From positions 1 through 64,000 of the forward strand of contig NZ_JABXKH010000044.1 in NCBI RefSeq assembly GCF_017115105.1: a stretch of 64,000 nucleotides of DNA, in the 5' to 3' direction. Source of the DNA: Nostoc sp. NMS2 (GTDB lineage Bacteria > Cyanobacteriota > Cyanobacteriia > Cyanobacteriales > Nostocaceae). A program made the translations under genes and the position numbers. The notes beneath the pieces are model-generated. The model did no database searches. It was not told where the DNA came from and was given only the letters and a program-made list of their open reading frames with translations. Shown one piece after another: positions 1-8,636 of the stretch (position 1 is the first letter of the stretch; every line of letters begins with the position of its first letter).

Positions 1-234
1 GAGAGGGATTTAGGGTGAGGGCGAAAACTACGGTTCTCAACTTAGATGAGGTTTAAATAAAATATGTGGTAAATATATTTCATACCGATCAGCTTGATCC
101 GAAGTTAGATATTTTACCTCACTGCCAAAAATTCTCTGAGTAAAAATTTTACTTCCCTCTTTGGTTAGATTTTGTGCATAGCAAAATGTTATAAATCTTT
201 ATGTAATGTGTGGACAAAAAGACAAACAAAATTT

Positions 235-1062
235 ATGAAGACAAATAACAGCAAATTGCTGACCACGTTGGCAGGCATAGCAGGATTCACTAGTTTAAGC
301 CTTCTCATTACTTTACCATCTGAAGCCAAAGAGGTACTAAATCCTAACCCCAGTATTTTCAACGAAGCCCCCTATAATAAGGGTCAACGCCTTCAAGCAA
401 ACGCTCAATACACACCAACTGAGGCTGCTTCCGAAACAGAAAAGGGCAATACCAAGCGCAAACAAGTAGCGCAGAAAGGTAGTGCAACAAATCCCAAACC
501 AAGTATTTTCAACGAGCCTCCTTATAACCGTGGTGGTGGCGCTACACCTAGTGAACCAAAACCATCCATACCAGGTACTACCCCGGAAACTCAACCCAGT
601 GAAACACCCACAACTCCACCAGGGCCAGGGGCAAGTGACAATGAAGGCAAAAACCTGTTTGCGTTGGCACAGTCAAACGCTTCTTTTACAACCTTAACCA
701 AGGCTTTGGAAGCAGCAGGGTTGACTGGAGCTTTGCAAGGCAAAGATAACTTAACTATTTTTGCACCCACTGATGCAGCTTTTGCTAAGTTACCAGCAGA
801 TGCTTTGAAAGAATTGTTAAACCCAGCCAACAAAGAAGTATTGCTCAAGATTTTAACTTACCATGTAGTATCTGGTAAGGTATTGTCCACTGATTTGAAG
901 TCTGGTGAAGTTAAAAGTCTTGAAGGTGGCGCAATCAATGTTAAGGTTGATCCTTCTACTGGTGTAACCGTTAATGATGCTAAAGTTACACAAGCAGATA
1001 TCAAAGCCAGTAACGGTGTGATCCATGCAATTGATCAGGTAATTTTGCCTCCTGACTTGTAG
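235..1062 (+). CDS. Secreted fasciclin (FAS1) domain protein
   Basis: An N-terminal signal-like segment (a Lys/Asn start, then a hydrophobic stretch ending near SEAKE) is followed by a Pro/Thr/Glu-rich linker and one C-terminal FAS1 domain of about 130 residues. The domain shows the family hallmarks: the LTIFAPTDAAFAKLP block and the YHVVSGKV and GVIHAIDQVILP blocks. The linker holds two copies of a SIFNExPYNxG motif about 40 residues apart, suggesting an internal duplication. The reading frame is open upstream to a TTG at 172, but the ATG at 235 places the signal peptide at the very N-terminus and is preferred. FAS1 proteins are cell-surface or periplasmic adhesion-type modules; the ligand here is unknown. 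A terminator-like hairpin follows. Confidence 0.85.
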   Translation: MKTNNSKLLTTLAGIAGFTSLSLLITLPSEAKEVLNPNPSIFNEAPYNKGQRLQANAQYTPTEAASETEKGNTKRKQVAQKGSATNPKPSIFNEPPYNRGGGATPSEPKPSIPGTTPETQPSETPTTPPGPGASDNEGKNLFALAQSNASFTTLTKALEAAGLTGALQGKDNLTIFAPTDAAFAKLPADALKELLNPANKEVLLKILTYHVVSGKVLSTDLKSGEVKSLEGGAINVKVDPSTGVTVNDAKVTQADIKASNGVIHAIDQVILPPDL

Positions 1063-1127
1063 CTTGTAGGTATTAGTACAATCAGTAACAGAATTAGGTA
1101 GGCATAAAGTATTAATACATAAAAATT

Positions 1128-1158
1128 CCGTTCAATGTTAATTTTGGACGGTTTTTTT
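1128..1158 (+). terminator. Rho-independent terminator after fasciclin gene
   Basis: An 8-bp stem (CCGTTCAA at 1128-1135 with TTGGACGG at 1144-1151, one G-T pair) encloses an 8-nt loop and is followed directly by seven T residues. It lies 66 bp after the fasciclin stop codon and before the convergent deacetylase gene. Confidence 0.8.
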
Positions 1159-1195
1159 GTATTGTAATAACGGTAAGCTAAATTGGCAACCCCAC

Positions 1196-2101
1196 CTAAT
1201 GGTTTTGCTTTTGGTTTGCAATCAGCTTTTGGTTTTTATCTTGCATTTCTAAAAGTTCAGGGATAGTAACAAACCTATAGCCTTGTTTCCGAAAGTTGGC
1301 AATAATTTCTGGTAAAGCTTGTACAGTTTTAGAGCGATTACCACCACCATCATGCATCAGCACAATCCCACCTGGTTTGGCTCTTCTGAACACATTATTA
1401 ATTAACTTTGGTACAGCAGGACGTGAGTAGTCTACAGAGTCAGAAGACCAGAGGATGATGGCATATTTGCTATTTCTAGCGTAATCAGCCACACCATTGT
1501 GCATGATTCCCCCTGGTGGTCGAAATAGATTTGTTTTAATCCCTGTCACTTGATAAATCTGGTCTGCTGTGTGGTCAATTTCATAAGCGGCTGCTTGTGG
1601 ATTCAAAAATTGATACCAATGATGCCAAGTATGATTACCAATTACGTGACCTTCAGCAATTTCTCGCTTTAGTAAGTCTGGATAATTCTTCACGTTCTGC
1701 CCAATGACAAAAAATGTCCCTTTGATTTGATTTTGTTTGAGAATATCCAGTACTTGAGCGGTGCTTTCAGGCCATGGGCCATCATCAAAGGTGAGAGCAA
1801 TTACTTTCTGTTCGGGAGTAAGTTTTGCCGCATCAACTATTGCTCCTTGAAAGCTTTGTGGCACAGCGTATGAAAGACCTTTTATTTGTGCTTGTTGCTG
1901 CCAAATTTTAAGCATCGTTGCTTTTAATTCTTCAATCTGCTGTTGAGCTCCAACCTTCGCTGGTAGATTGTTTACATTTAAATTTTCTGTACTTTGGGCA
2001 TCAGATGATCTTGACTTGATAAGCATCATCGTGCTGGTACTCAAGACAAGCAACGCTATTAATATTTTTTGCACACTAAAAAATGACTTATTGTCCTCCA
2101 C
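1196..2101 (-). CDS. Polysaccharide deacetylase (NodB homology, CE4)
   Basis: The N-terminus carries one membrane anchor or uncleaved signal (about residues 10-28), then a roughly 60-residue coiled or linker region, then a NodB domain. Catalytic motif 1 is TFDDGPWP (D106, D107), motif 2 is HVIGNHTWHH with metal-binding H157 and H161, motif 3 is FRPPGG, and the C-terminal motif IVLMHDGGG is present. CE4 enzymes remove acetyl or related acyl groups from N-acetylglucosamine polymers such as peptidoglycan or exopolysaccharide, with a divalent metal. All catalytic positions appear intact, so it should be an active, membrane-anchored, outward-facing enzyme; the substrate cannot be told from sequence. 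Confidence 0.9.
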   Translation of the reverse strand: MEDNKSFFSVQKILIALLVLSTSTMMLIKSRSSDAQSTENLNVNNLPAKVGAQQQIEELKATMLKIWQQQAQIKGLSYAVPQSFQGAIVDAAKLTPEQKVIALTFDDGPWPESTAQVLDILKQNQIKGTFFVIGQNVKNYPDLLKREIAEGHVIGNHTWHHWYQFLNPQAAAYEIDHTADQIYQVTGIKTNLFRPPGGIMHNGVADYARNSKYAIILWSSDSVDYSRPAVPKLINNVFRRAKPGGIVLMHDGGGNRSKTVQALPEIIANFRKQGYRFVTIPELLEMQDKNQKLIANQKQNH

Positions 2102-2601
2102 TTCATAACTCCTTCAAGGGTAGAACCGTTTTTTTTTCACAACACTTCTGGCAGTTTTTTATACTTTTATAAGCCTTCTCATGCAAACTACAGCATGATT
2201 AGTAATATCTTTTTAAGTTAGCTCCAACCCTGACTCCGAAAAAATGCCTTACCTACGGATTTTGAGGCAGGAGGTAGAAACTTTTTATATATGATCTTGA
2301 GTCCTACATTTTGTACCTCAGTTATTTGCAAACTGTTGTATCTATAAACAAAACCTTCACCAGGAAGGTGAGAGCCTTCTTGTGCCTTAGCTTTCGTAGA
2401 CTATAAGGGATGAGGGGAATTTAGAGAACTGTGAAAGGCAATTAATCCTGCCTTATTAACAAATATAGATTAAATATTGCATATCGCATTGACAAAGCCA
2501 TTGCGAAATTATGACGAAGGTATGACCTTCCTTGAGTGATAACGGCACAGGGTAGATCCGTATTATTATTAGAGTAATCTCAACAGAAAATGGAGAAAGT
2601 G
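2102..2601. other. Divergent intergenic region, deacetylase to metallothionein
   Basis: This 500-bp region has no convincing gene; a 60-codon minus-strand frame at 2456-2638 overlaps the metallothionein gene and has no family resemblance. It contains a poly-T tract just upstream of the deacetylase gene and, near its right end, a TTGACA hexamer (2489-2494) with TATGAC 15 bp downstream as a weak candidate promoter for the metallothionein gene. Confidence 0.5.
2516..2530. promoter_or_regulatory. Candidate metal-responsive operator palindrome
   Basis: A perfect inverted repeat GAAGGT-ATG-ACCTTC sits at the possible -10 region upstream of the metallothionein gene, 71 bp before its ATG. Palindromes at this position are typical of metal-responsive control of such genes. 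No ArsR/SmtB or MerR regulator gene is in the window, so the protein that would bind is unknown. Confidence 0.35.
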
Positions 2602-2763
2602 ATGACAACCGTAACCCAGATGAAATGCGCATGTTCAACTTGCCTGTGTATCGTTTCAGTTGAGGATGCCATTAAAGAGGACGGCAAATACTATTGCTCT
2701 CAAGGCTGTGCTGAAGGTCACAAAACTATCAAAGGCTGTAGTCACAATGGCTGTGGCTGTTGA
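2602..2763 (+). CDS. smtA: Bacterial metallothionein, SmtA family
   Basis: This 53-residue protein has nine cysteines (9, 11, 14, 16, 32, 36, 46, 51, 53) and two histidines (40, 48), the same ligand count as SmtA of Synechococcus. The spacing KCACSTCLC, then YYCSQGCAEGH, then KGCSHNGCGC matches the family closely. SmtA-type proteins bind zinc or cadmium in a four-metal cluster with a zinc-finger-like fold and buffer these metals in the cytosol. A GGAG ribosome binding site lies at 2592-2595, 6 bases before the ATG. A long hairpin follows the gene, and a palindromic operator candidate precedes it. Confidence 0.95.
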   Translation: MTTVTQMKCACSTCLCIVSVEDAIKEDGKYYCSQGCAEGHKTIKGCSHNGCGC

Positions 2764-2805
2764 GTAGTGCTGAGTTACCGAAATGAAATTTAGATTGCGA
2801 TGTGT

Positions 2806-2850
2806 GTCTCACTGCCTAACCTTTTTTCTAGAAGGGTTAGGCAGTGAGAC
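2806..2850 (+). terminator. Long hairpin after metallothionein gene
   Basis: A perfect 16-bp inverted repeat (2806-2821 with 2835-2850) encloses a 13-nt loop, starting 42 bp after the smtA stop codon. No T-run follows the stem, so it may act as a terminator, an mRNA-stabilising hairpin, or be a dispersed palindromic repeat. A second, wider inverted pair CAACGATTG (2858-2866) and CAATCGTTG (2939-2947) follows it. Confidence 0.55.
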
Positions 2851-2985
2851 AGGATATCAACGATTGAAGCTTCGATCATCGGAAGCCGACACTCCGACTT
2901 CTTGCGATCGCGCGCAGGAGTATATAATGCCCAGTGAGCAATCGTTGTAGGCGTTGTCTTTACTGAGTACTCAACCCTCTTTTGG

Positions 2986-4284
2986 TCATAGGCTAGACAT
3001 TACATCCCGTGCAACTGCTAAAGTTTGCTCAATATCTTCTTCAGTGTGAGCAAAAGACGTAAACCCAGCTTCAAATTGAGAGGGTGCTAGGTAAACACCA
3101 CGCTCTAACATCCCCCGATGGAAGCGTCCGAATTTGGCTGTATCAGACTTTTTCGCATCTTCATAGTTATGAACTGGGCCAGAGGTAAAGAATAAGCCAA
3201 ACATCGCGCTGATTTGACCGCCGCAAGCTGCATGACCAGTTTCTTTAGCAATTTGCAGCAAACCATCTGCTAGCTTTTTGGTAATCCGCTCCAGATAATC
3301 GTAAGTACCTGGCTTTTGCAGCAATTCTAAAGTCTTAATACCAGCAGTCATCGCCAAAGGATTACCAGAAAGAGTCCCAGCTTGATATACGGGGCCAGCA
3401 GGGGCAACCATTGACATAATATCCCGACGACCGCCATAAGCTCCTACTGGCAAACCACCACCAATAACCTTACCCAAGGTTGTTAAATCGGGAGTAACGC
3501 CAAATTTTTCTTGAGCGCCACCGTAAGCAATGCGGAAGCCGGTCATCACTTCGTCAAATACCAATAAGGCTCCATACTCGTGAGTGAGTTCCCGTAATCC
3601 TTCTAGGAAACCAGCGTCGGGTGCAATAAATCCAGCATTACCAACAACTGGCTCCAGAATAACGCCAGCAATCTCGTCGCGGTTTTCTTCAAACAAGGCT
3701 TTGACGGATTCTAGGTCATTAAAAGGTGCGGTTAGAGTAGTGCTAGTTGCCGCTTTCGGAACTCCTGGTGAGTCTGGTAAGCCAAGTGTGGCAACACCAG
3801 AACCCGCCTTCACGAGAAAGGTATCGGCGTGTCCGTGGTAACAGCCTTCAAATTTGATGATTTTGTCTCGGTTGGTGAAAGCCCGCATTAGCCGTAAAAC
3901 TCCCATACAGGCTTCAGTTCCAGAGTTGACAAATCTGACCATTTCGATGCTAGGAACGGCATCGATGACCATTTCTGCCAAAACATTTTCTAGAGTTGAG
4001 GGAGCGCCGAAACTAGTGCCTTTTTCTAAAGCTTCGTGCAACGCTGCAATTACTTCTGGATGAGCATGACCGCAAATAGCTGGGCCCCAAGTGCCTACAT
4101 AGTCTATATATTTGTTGCCATCTACATCCCAAATATATGCACCTTTAACACGATCAAAAACGATGGGTTGTCCGCCTACAGATTTAAAGGCACGAACTGG
4201 AGAACTTACTCCTCCGGGCATGAGGTTTTGAGCGGCGGCGAAGACCTCTTGTGATTTTGTTGTTTTAATTGTGGTATTTACCAA
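2986..4284 (-). CDS. hemL: Glutamate-1-semialdehyde 2,1-aminomutase
   Basis: This PLP-dependent class III aminotransferase fold enzyme converts glutamate-1-semialdehyde to 5-aminolevulinate, the committed C5-pathway precursor of heme, chlorophyll and bilins. At 432 residues it has the usual length. Visible signatures are the N-terminal [10 protein letters not shown] block, [19 protein letters not shown], the FDEVMTGFR segment with the PLP-contacting Asp, and [17 protein letters not shown] with the Schiff-base lysine at K272. The protein is complete and ends with the family-typical [12 protein letters not shown] region. It is transcribed alone, divergent from the ChaB-like gene. Confidence 0.97.
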   Translation of the reverse strand: MVNTTIKTTKSQEVFAAAQNLMPGGVSSPVRAFKSVGGQPIVFDRVKGAYIWDVDGNKYIDYVGTWGPAICGHAHPEVIAALHEALEKGTSFGAPSTLENVLAEMVIDAVPSIEMVRFVNSGTEACMGVLRLMRAFTNRDKIIKFEGCYHGHADTFLVKAGSGVATLGLPDSPGVPKAATSTTLTAPFNDLESVKALFEENRDEIAGVILEPVVGNAGFIAPDAGFLEGLRELTHEYGALLVFDEVMTGFRIAYGGAQEKFGVTPDLTTLGKVIGGGLPVGAYGGRRDIMSMVAPAGPVYQAGTLSGNPLAMTAGIKTLELLQKPGTYDYLERITKKLADGLLQIAKETGHAACGGQISAMFGLFFTSGPVHNYEDAKKSDTAKFGRFHRGMLERGVYLAPSQFEAGFTSFAHTEEDIEQTLAVARDVMSSL

Positions 4285-4369
4285 GGTTCTCTCCTAACAG
4301 TGGGCAATAAAAAGCTCTATCTCAGGATAGTGTTAAAAATTGCTTAGAATTTCTATCCTATAGAATTAG

Positions 4370-4579
4370 ATGAACCAAAAAAATAACAATATGTTATATA
4401 AGTCCAACAAAGACTTGCCTCTAGATATTCAAACTCGATTATCTGAAGCATACCAGGATCTTTACCGAGCCGCTTTTAACTCGGCCATCCATTGGTATGG
4501 TGAGGCATCAAAAGCTCACAAAGTTGCTTTAAGTGCTGTAAAAATGCAGTCTGCTATGGAACACAATGCTCTTGTTTAG
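4370..4579 (+). CDS. Small ChaB-family-like protein
   Basis: The 69-residue protein starts with a short Asn/Lys tail and then follows the ChaB pattern: SNKDLP, a central YRAAFNSAIHWYGEA helix and the AHKVALSAVK signature. ChaB was named a cation transport regulator in E. coli, but its biochemical role is not settled, and stand-alone cyanobacterial copies are uncharacterised. An alternative start is Met8 (4391). It lies between the divergent hemL gene and hisIE. The C-terminus is shorter than in classical ChaB, which continues with a charged, Tyr-containing tail. Confidence 0.7.
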   Translation: MNQKNNNMLYKSNKDLPLDIQTRLSEAYQDLYRAAFNSAIHWYGEASKAHKVALSAVKMQSAMEHNALV

Positions 4580-4680
4580 AGCTAGATAAGATAGTTCAAT
4601 TCAAAAAAATATACCAGTTGCTCTATTGAGAATGGTATCGTGAATCCATAAGTTATTCTCATTAGAGCAAACTAGCTGGT

Positions 4681-5331
4681 ATGTCTTCTAACGATTTGCG
4701 ATCGCTACATTACGCCATCCCTGTTGAAAAAATTCGCTACGATGAACGGGGTTTAGTGCCTGCAATTGTCCAAGATTATTTGGATGGTACTGTCCTGATG
4801 ATGGCGTGGATGAATCAGGAGTCGTTACAAAAAACTTTAGAAACTGAAGAAACTTGGTTTTGGAGCCGTTCCCGGCAAGAATTATGGCACAAGGGAGCGA
4901 CTTCTGGACATATTCAAAAAGTGCAAAGTATCCGTTATGACTGTGATAGTGATGCGCTGCTCATAGGGGTAGAGCAATTAGGAGATGTTGCTTGCCACAC
5001 TGGGGAACGCAGTTGCTTTCACCAAATAGAAGGAAATATTGTCCCACCTCCTGGGGATACGTTGTCGCAATTGTTTCAAATAATATGCGATCGCCGCGAT
5101 CATCCGACAGAAAGTTCTTATACCTGTAAGTTATTCGCAGGTGGCGATAACAAAATCCTGAAAAAGATCGGTGAGGAAACCGCAGAGGTGGTAATGGCCT
5201 TTAAGGATGATGAAGCAGATGCGATCGCAGGTGAAGTGGCTGATTTGCTATATCATACTTTGGTTGCCTTAGCTCACCATCAAGTTGATTTGAAATCTGT
5301 ATATCGGAAGTTGCAAGAACGTCGTCAATAG
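4681..5331 (+). CDS. hisI: Bifunctional phosphoribosyl-AMP cyclohydrolase / phosphoribosyl-ATP pyrophosphatase
   Basis: The protein catalyses the second and third steps of histidine biosynthesis. The N-terminal HisI domain (about residues 10-115) shows [17 protein letters not shown] and the metal-binding cysteines in YDCDSDAL and HTGERSCF. The C-terminal HisE domain (about 125-216) shows [16 protein letters not shown] and [11 protein letters not shown]. The fusion (HisIE) is the common arrangement. Its stop codon lies 8 bp from the end of the convergent MFS gene with no obvious terminator between. Confidence 0.95.
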   Translation: MSSNDLRSLHYAIPVEKIRYDERGLVPAIVQDYLDGTVLMMAWMNQESLQKTLETEETWFWSRSRQELWHKGATSGHIQKVQSIRYDCDSDALLIGVEQLGDVACHTGERSCFHQIEGNIVPPPGDTLSQLFQIICDRRDHPTESSYTCKLFAGGDNKILKKIGEETAEVVMAFKDDEADAIAGEVADLLYHTLVALAHHQVDLKSVYRKLQERRQ

Positions 5332-5339
5332 AGTAGGCT

Positions 5340-6611
5340 CTACTCAGGCAAAATCCGATTGAGATACTGTAAAATCACCACGACAATCAGCACACTCAAG
5401 GGGAATCCTAACCAGAAAGTATTGGTAATAATTTGCGGTTGATCTAATGCCCATCCACCCAAGGGATGACCAATAAAAGACCCAGTAGCCCAGCACACAG
5501 CATTGACGGAAAAATAAACACCACGTTGATTTTCCGGGGCTAACTCGGTGACTAAGGAGGCGGCAGATGGAGTATAAGAAACAATTGCAACTGCAAATAC
5601 TCCCAATGCTAATGCTACCCAAACTAAATTATCAGATGTGGCAGTACCACTTACCCAAATGAGTCCAAAACCAACTCCCCAAAGAATGGCAGAAACGGTG
5701 AGTGCAAGTGTGTGAGAACAGCGTTTTAAGAAACTGGTGACAGGTAATTGACAAATGATAGCTAGCACCAGATGCCAAGCAAATAGAACGCTAATAGTAG
5801 TTTGGGCAAATCCTTCGGTAGCACTTTTGATCACAAAGTTTCTGAAGTAAAGCGGTAGGGTGCTATGGATTTGAGAAATATAGATTGTAAAGAATATATT
5901 AACTGCGATGTAGACCAGGAAACGGCGATCGCTTAATACTGCCATCCAAGAAGCAATATATTCTTTCCTTTCCAATTCCTTTATTTGCGGTTGTTCGATT
6001 TTACTAATCCCTACATAGACAACCCCAAAAAACATCAGATAAGAAATGGCATCAATGACAAATAGCCATCGATAACTCCCAATTATCGCGATTAAAAACC
6101 CAGCAATCATAATTCCGATCGCTAACCCCAGATTATCAGCCAGTCGTGCGATCGCAAAAGTTTCACGGCGATTGTCAATTTGGCTAGCGTCGGCAACAAC
6201 AGCTTCAGCCGCCGGCCAATAGAAACCTATCCCTAAACCGCTAATCAAGCTACCAACTACCAAAATAGTAAAATCATTGGTTGCAGATAAAACCAGAGAA
6301 CCTATTGCTGAAATCGCCGTCGCTAGCAACAAAGTGCGGCGGCGGCCCCAGTGTTCAGAATCAGCCAAAGAACCACCTACAATCCTCCCCACAATGCCGG
6401 AAATCGAGGCGCTACCCAAGGCTACCCCAACACTAGTTGCGGATAAACCAACTTCATTGACAAAAAAGATGGGGGCGTAAAACAAGGTAAAGCCGGTACC
6501 AACTTCCGAGAGAAATCTACCAATCGCAAAAATCCAGACTTGGGGATGTATTGAGGGCAGCCACGATGATAGCTGAGATTGAGAAGCTAATTTCATGAGT
6601 TTAGATGTCAT
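5340..6611 (-). CDS. Major facilitator superfamily transporter
   Basis: The 423-residue protein has about 12 hydrophobic segments in two six-helix halves. The cytoplasmic loop between helices 2 and 3 carries GGSLADSEHWGRRRTLL, a recognisable MFS signature (G-x-x-x-D-x-x-G-R-R). The second half ends with a NQRGVYFSVNAVCWATGSFIGHPLGG block typical of drug-efflux-like members. The substrate is unknown. ATG at 6611 is the first good start; a more internal Met6 is possible. The gene converges with hisIE. Confidence 0.9.
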   Translation of the reverse strand: MTSKLMKLASQSQLSSWLPSIHPQVWIFAIGRFLSEVGTGFTLFYAPIFFVNEVGLSATSVGVALGSASISGIVGRIVGGSLADSEHWGRRRTLLLATAISAIGSLVLSATNDFTILVVGSLISGLGIGFYWPAAEAVVADASQIDNRRETFAIARLADNLGLAIGIMIAGFLIAIIGSYRWLFVIDAISYLMFFGVVYVGISKIEQPQIKELERKEYIASWMAVLSDRRFLVYIAVNIFFTIYISQIHSTLPLYFRNFVIKSATEGFAQTTISVLFAWHLVLAIICQLPVTSFLKRCSHTLALTVSAILWGVGFGLIWVSGTATSDNLVWVALALGVFAVAIVSYTPSAASLVTELAPENQRGVYFSVNAVCWATGSFIGHPLGGWALDQPQIITNTFWLGFPLSVLIVVVILQYLNRILPE

Positions 6612-7082
6612 AGTTTGGCGACATTTTTGTAATTCTTATCATTGGCTGCTATTTTTCTGACTCATTCCACAGGGTTTCCACAGGGATTTTAGCAGTTTTC
6701 CACAGGTTCACTACGAACTAATGCGCTTCTTACCGCCTTGCTGGGGATTGTTAATTAACAGTGGCAAAGAACTTCAAGGACTGAGTTTTTATAAAGTAAA
6801 GTAACGAAAAACAGACTCTAATGCTGATTCTTTCGTTCGTGTTTATTTTTTATACATTCGTTTTTAACATTTCGCAGCATTGACAAACCCACCCCCTCTT
6901 GGCGCACAATGATTCGGCTTGCTTTTGTAATTCGTTCAACCGTTGGCATCAAATGTGTAAAATATATTACCTAAGATGTGGGCGCAGATTGTCGGGCTGG
7001 CAAAAGAGTGGTGAGGAAGCCATAAGCCGCTTCACCGCAAGCAACTTGTCCCTCTTGATTATCCTCATAGGAGGAAAATCTC
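6612..7082. other. Intergenic region, MFS to DUF2811
   Basis: No gene is convincing here; a frame at 6899-7174 has no family resemblance and runs into the DUF2811 gene. The stretch contains a cluster of DnaA-box-like sites, a perfect palindrome TGTTAATTAACA at 6749-6760, and an A+T-rich tract from about 6770 to 6880. Confidence 0.6.
6663..6704 (+). promoter_or_regulatory. Cluster of three DnaA-box-like sites
   Basis: Three same-orientation sites related to the cyanobacterial DnaA-box consensus TTTTCCACA occur within 42 bp: CATTCCACA (6663-6671), GTTTCCACA (6674-6682) and an exact TTTTCCACA (6696-6704). An A+T-rich tract lies to the right. This resembles an origin or a DnaA-controlled promoter, but no dnaA, dnaN or rnpA gene is nearby. 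Confidence 0.4.
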
Positions 7083-7334
7083 ATGAAATCAACGGTCAGC
7101 ATCTTTACAGAAATTCCCGAAACACTCCACGAATCCTTAAAAAACTACCTAGAAACCCATCCCGATTGGGATGAAAATAGGGTATTGACGGCGGCACTAT
7201 CATTGTTTTTACTCCAAAATGGAGGTAGCGATCGCCGTGCTGCCCGAGTCTATCTGGAAACTTTATTCCACCACTCCTCAGTAGAAACCAGTATCAATTC
7301 ACCCGCAACAGCTAATCTATTAGATACCCCATAG
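7083..7334 (+). CDS. DUF2811 family conserved cyanobacterial protein
   Basis: This 83-residue protein matches the cyanobacterial DUF2811 pattern from its first residues: VSIFTEIPETLHESLKNYL, then DENRVLTAALSLFLLQNG and RRAARVYLETLF. The function is unknown; the compact all-helical pattern resembles small ribbon-helix-helix or adaptor proteins, which is only an impression. A perfect AGGAGG ribosome binding site at 7069-7074 fixes the ATG at 7083. A hairpin at 7483-7526 may end its transcript. Confidence 0.85.
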   Translation: MKSTVSIFTEIPETLHESLKNYLETHPDWDENRVLTAALSLFLLQNGGSDRRAARVYLETLFHHSSVETSINSPATANLLDTP

Positions 7335-7913
7335 GTACGGGCGTTATTTTCGCTCATGCTCTAATGTGGGCACGGTTTGCCGTGCCCCATCAATGGGATT
7401 TGACCCGATAGCAATTAAGCATATCGGGGCAATATTACAACAAAACAGATCGGGAGATTCTGTTCTATAACTTGCTCAAAACTATACGCAGTAGGGACAA
7501 TTCACAAATTACTCCTACTGCGTATACGTATTTTTACCTTAGAGTATGGGCAAGAAAAAACAAGGGGCTTAAGCTCCTTGTTCTGAAACCTGCAAAGGCA
7601 GGTAAAGTCTCGTGTAAATGGGGTTTCTAAGCGCCGATTTCAGGTTAAATTGACAAGCTATGCGCCCCTAAAAACTTCACCTAAGCACATATCTGCCAAA
7701 ACATCCAAAGAAATATTTTCCAGTGGACTTTCTCTACTGTCCACTGTCTTAAACCGATAAACCAATATCTCAAATAACTGTCTGGTCAGTATTTGAGCAA
7801 TATCTATCTATATTTGATTGTCTAAATTTGTCTTTTACTAAAGCTAAAGAGATTCACTAATCATCTACCCCCAGAGTCAACAGTCAAGAGTTAAAAAACT
7901 CTAGACTATAAAC
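7335..7913. other. Intergenic region with several hairpins
   Basis: There is no convincing gene. Three inverted repeats are visible: a 13-bp stem at 7483-7495/7514-7526 followed shortly by TTTTT; a near-perfect palindrome at 7559-7582 (AACAAGG...CCTTGTT); and CCTGC-AAA-GGCAGG at 7589-7602. The latter two, lying back to back, could be the 5' part of a small structured RNA. The right half of the region, towards the response regulator, is plain A+T-rich sequence. Confidence 0.5.
7483..7526 (+). terminator. Possible terminator hairpin after DUF2811 gene
   Basis: A perfect 13-bp stem (TATACGCAGTAGG with CCTACTGCGTATA) has an 18-nt loop; after CG and a few bases a TTTTT run occurs at about 7531-7535. 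It is 150 bp past the DUF2811 stop codon. Confidence 0.45.
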
Positions 7914-8636
7914 TCAGGATTTGGCTTCCAACTGTTGGGGGTGAGCAGGAGAAGATTCAAACTTATACCCTACGCCACGTACAGTTTGAATTAATGCTGG
8001 CTGACTAGCATCAATTTCAATCTTCTTGCGAATTTGACCAATATGTACATCCACAACCCGTTGGTCGCCGACATATTCATAGTCCCACACCTCTTGGATT
8101 AGTTCTGCCCGCCGCCAAACTCGACCTGGATGACTTGCTAAAAAATGCAACAAGTCAAATTCCAGAGCAGTTAAGGGTACTGCTTGGTTATTAAGTGCTA
8201 CCTCCCGTCGCACCGGATCAATCATCAGTTTTTCAAATACCAAGCGTTTCTGCTCGGCAGTAGTTATCACTCGCTGACGCCTCAAAATTGCTCCGACTCT
8301 GACTTCTAGCTCTCCCAACCCAAAAGGCTTGGTGAGATAGTCGTCAGCGCCTTTGGCAAAGCCACGAATTTTGTCAGCTTCGTCAGCACGGCTAGTCAAC
8401 ATCAGAACAAAAACACCATTACGACTTTGCATCTCTTGGCAAAGGTTAAACCCCGTTACATCTGGTAGATTCACGTCTAGAATCACCAAATCAGGGTTAA
8501 ATTGCTCAAATAGAGCTAAGGCTGTCTTTCCATCTTCGGCAGCCTCCACCTGATAGTTCTGTTTAATCAAAAAGCGTTGGATTAAATTCCGAACCGCAGG
8601 ATCGTCGTCAACTACAAGAATCTTGGCAGGAGCCAT
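7914..8636 (-). CDS. OmpR/PhoB-type response regulator
   Basis: The N-terminal receiver domain shows the acidic pair in ILVVDDDPAVR, the phosphoacceptor Asp in VILDVNLPDV, the Thr/Ser in LMLTSRAD and the Lys in YLTKPF. The C-terminal winged-helix DNA-binding domain shows LTALEFDLLHFLASHPG and RVVDVHIGQIRKKIE with VRGVGYKF, so both domains are complete. It lacks a neighbouring histidine kinase and is an orphan regulator. Cyanobacterial relatives include RpaA, RpaB and NblR; I cannot assign it to one of them by eye. The ATG at 8636 (MAPAKIL) is chosen; an in-frame ATG at 8642 and a TTG at 8654 are alternatives. Confidence 0.9.
   Translation of the reverse strand: MAPAKILVVDDDPAVRNLIQRFLIKQNYQVEAAEDGKTALALFEQFNPDLVILDVNLPDVTGFNLCQEMQSRNGVFVLMLTSRADEADKIRGFAKGADDYLTKPFGLGELEVRVGAILRRQRVITTAEQKRLVFEKLMIDPVRREVALNNQAVPLTALEFDLLHFLASHPGRVWRRAELIQEVWDYEYVGDQRVVDVHIGQIRKKIEIDASQPALIQTVRGVGYKFESSPAHPQQLEAKS

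Noticed and set aside
2456..2638. 60-codon minus-strand frame
   Set aside because: Antisense to the well-supported metallothionein gene and its promoter.
6899..7174. 91-codon plus-strand frame
   Set aside because: Overlaps the DUF2811 gene in another frame; the latter has a perfect ribosome binding site.
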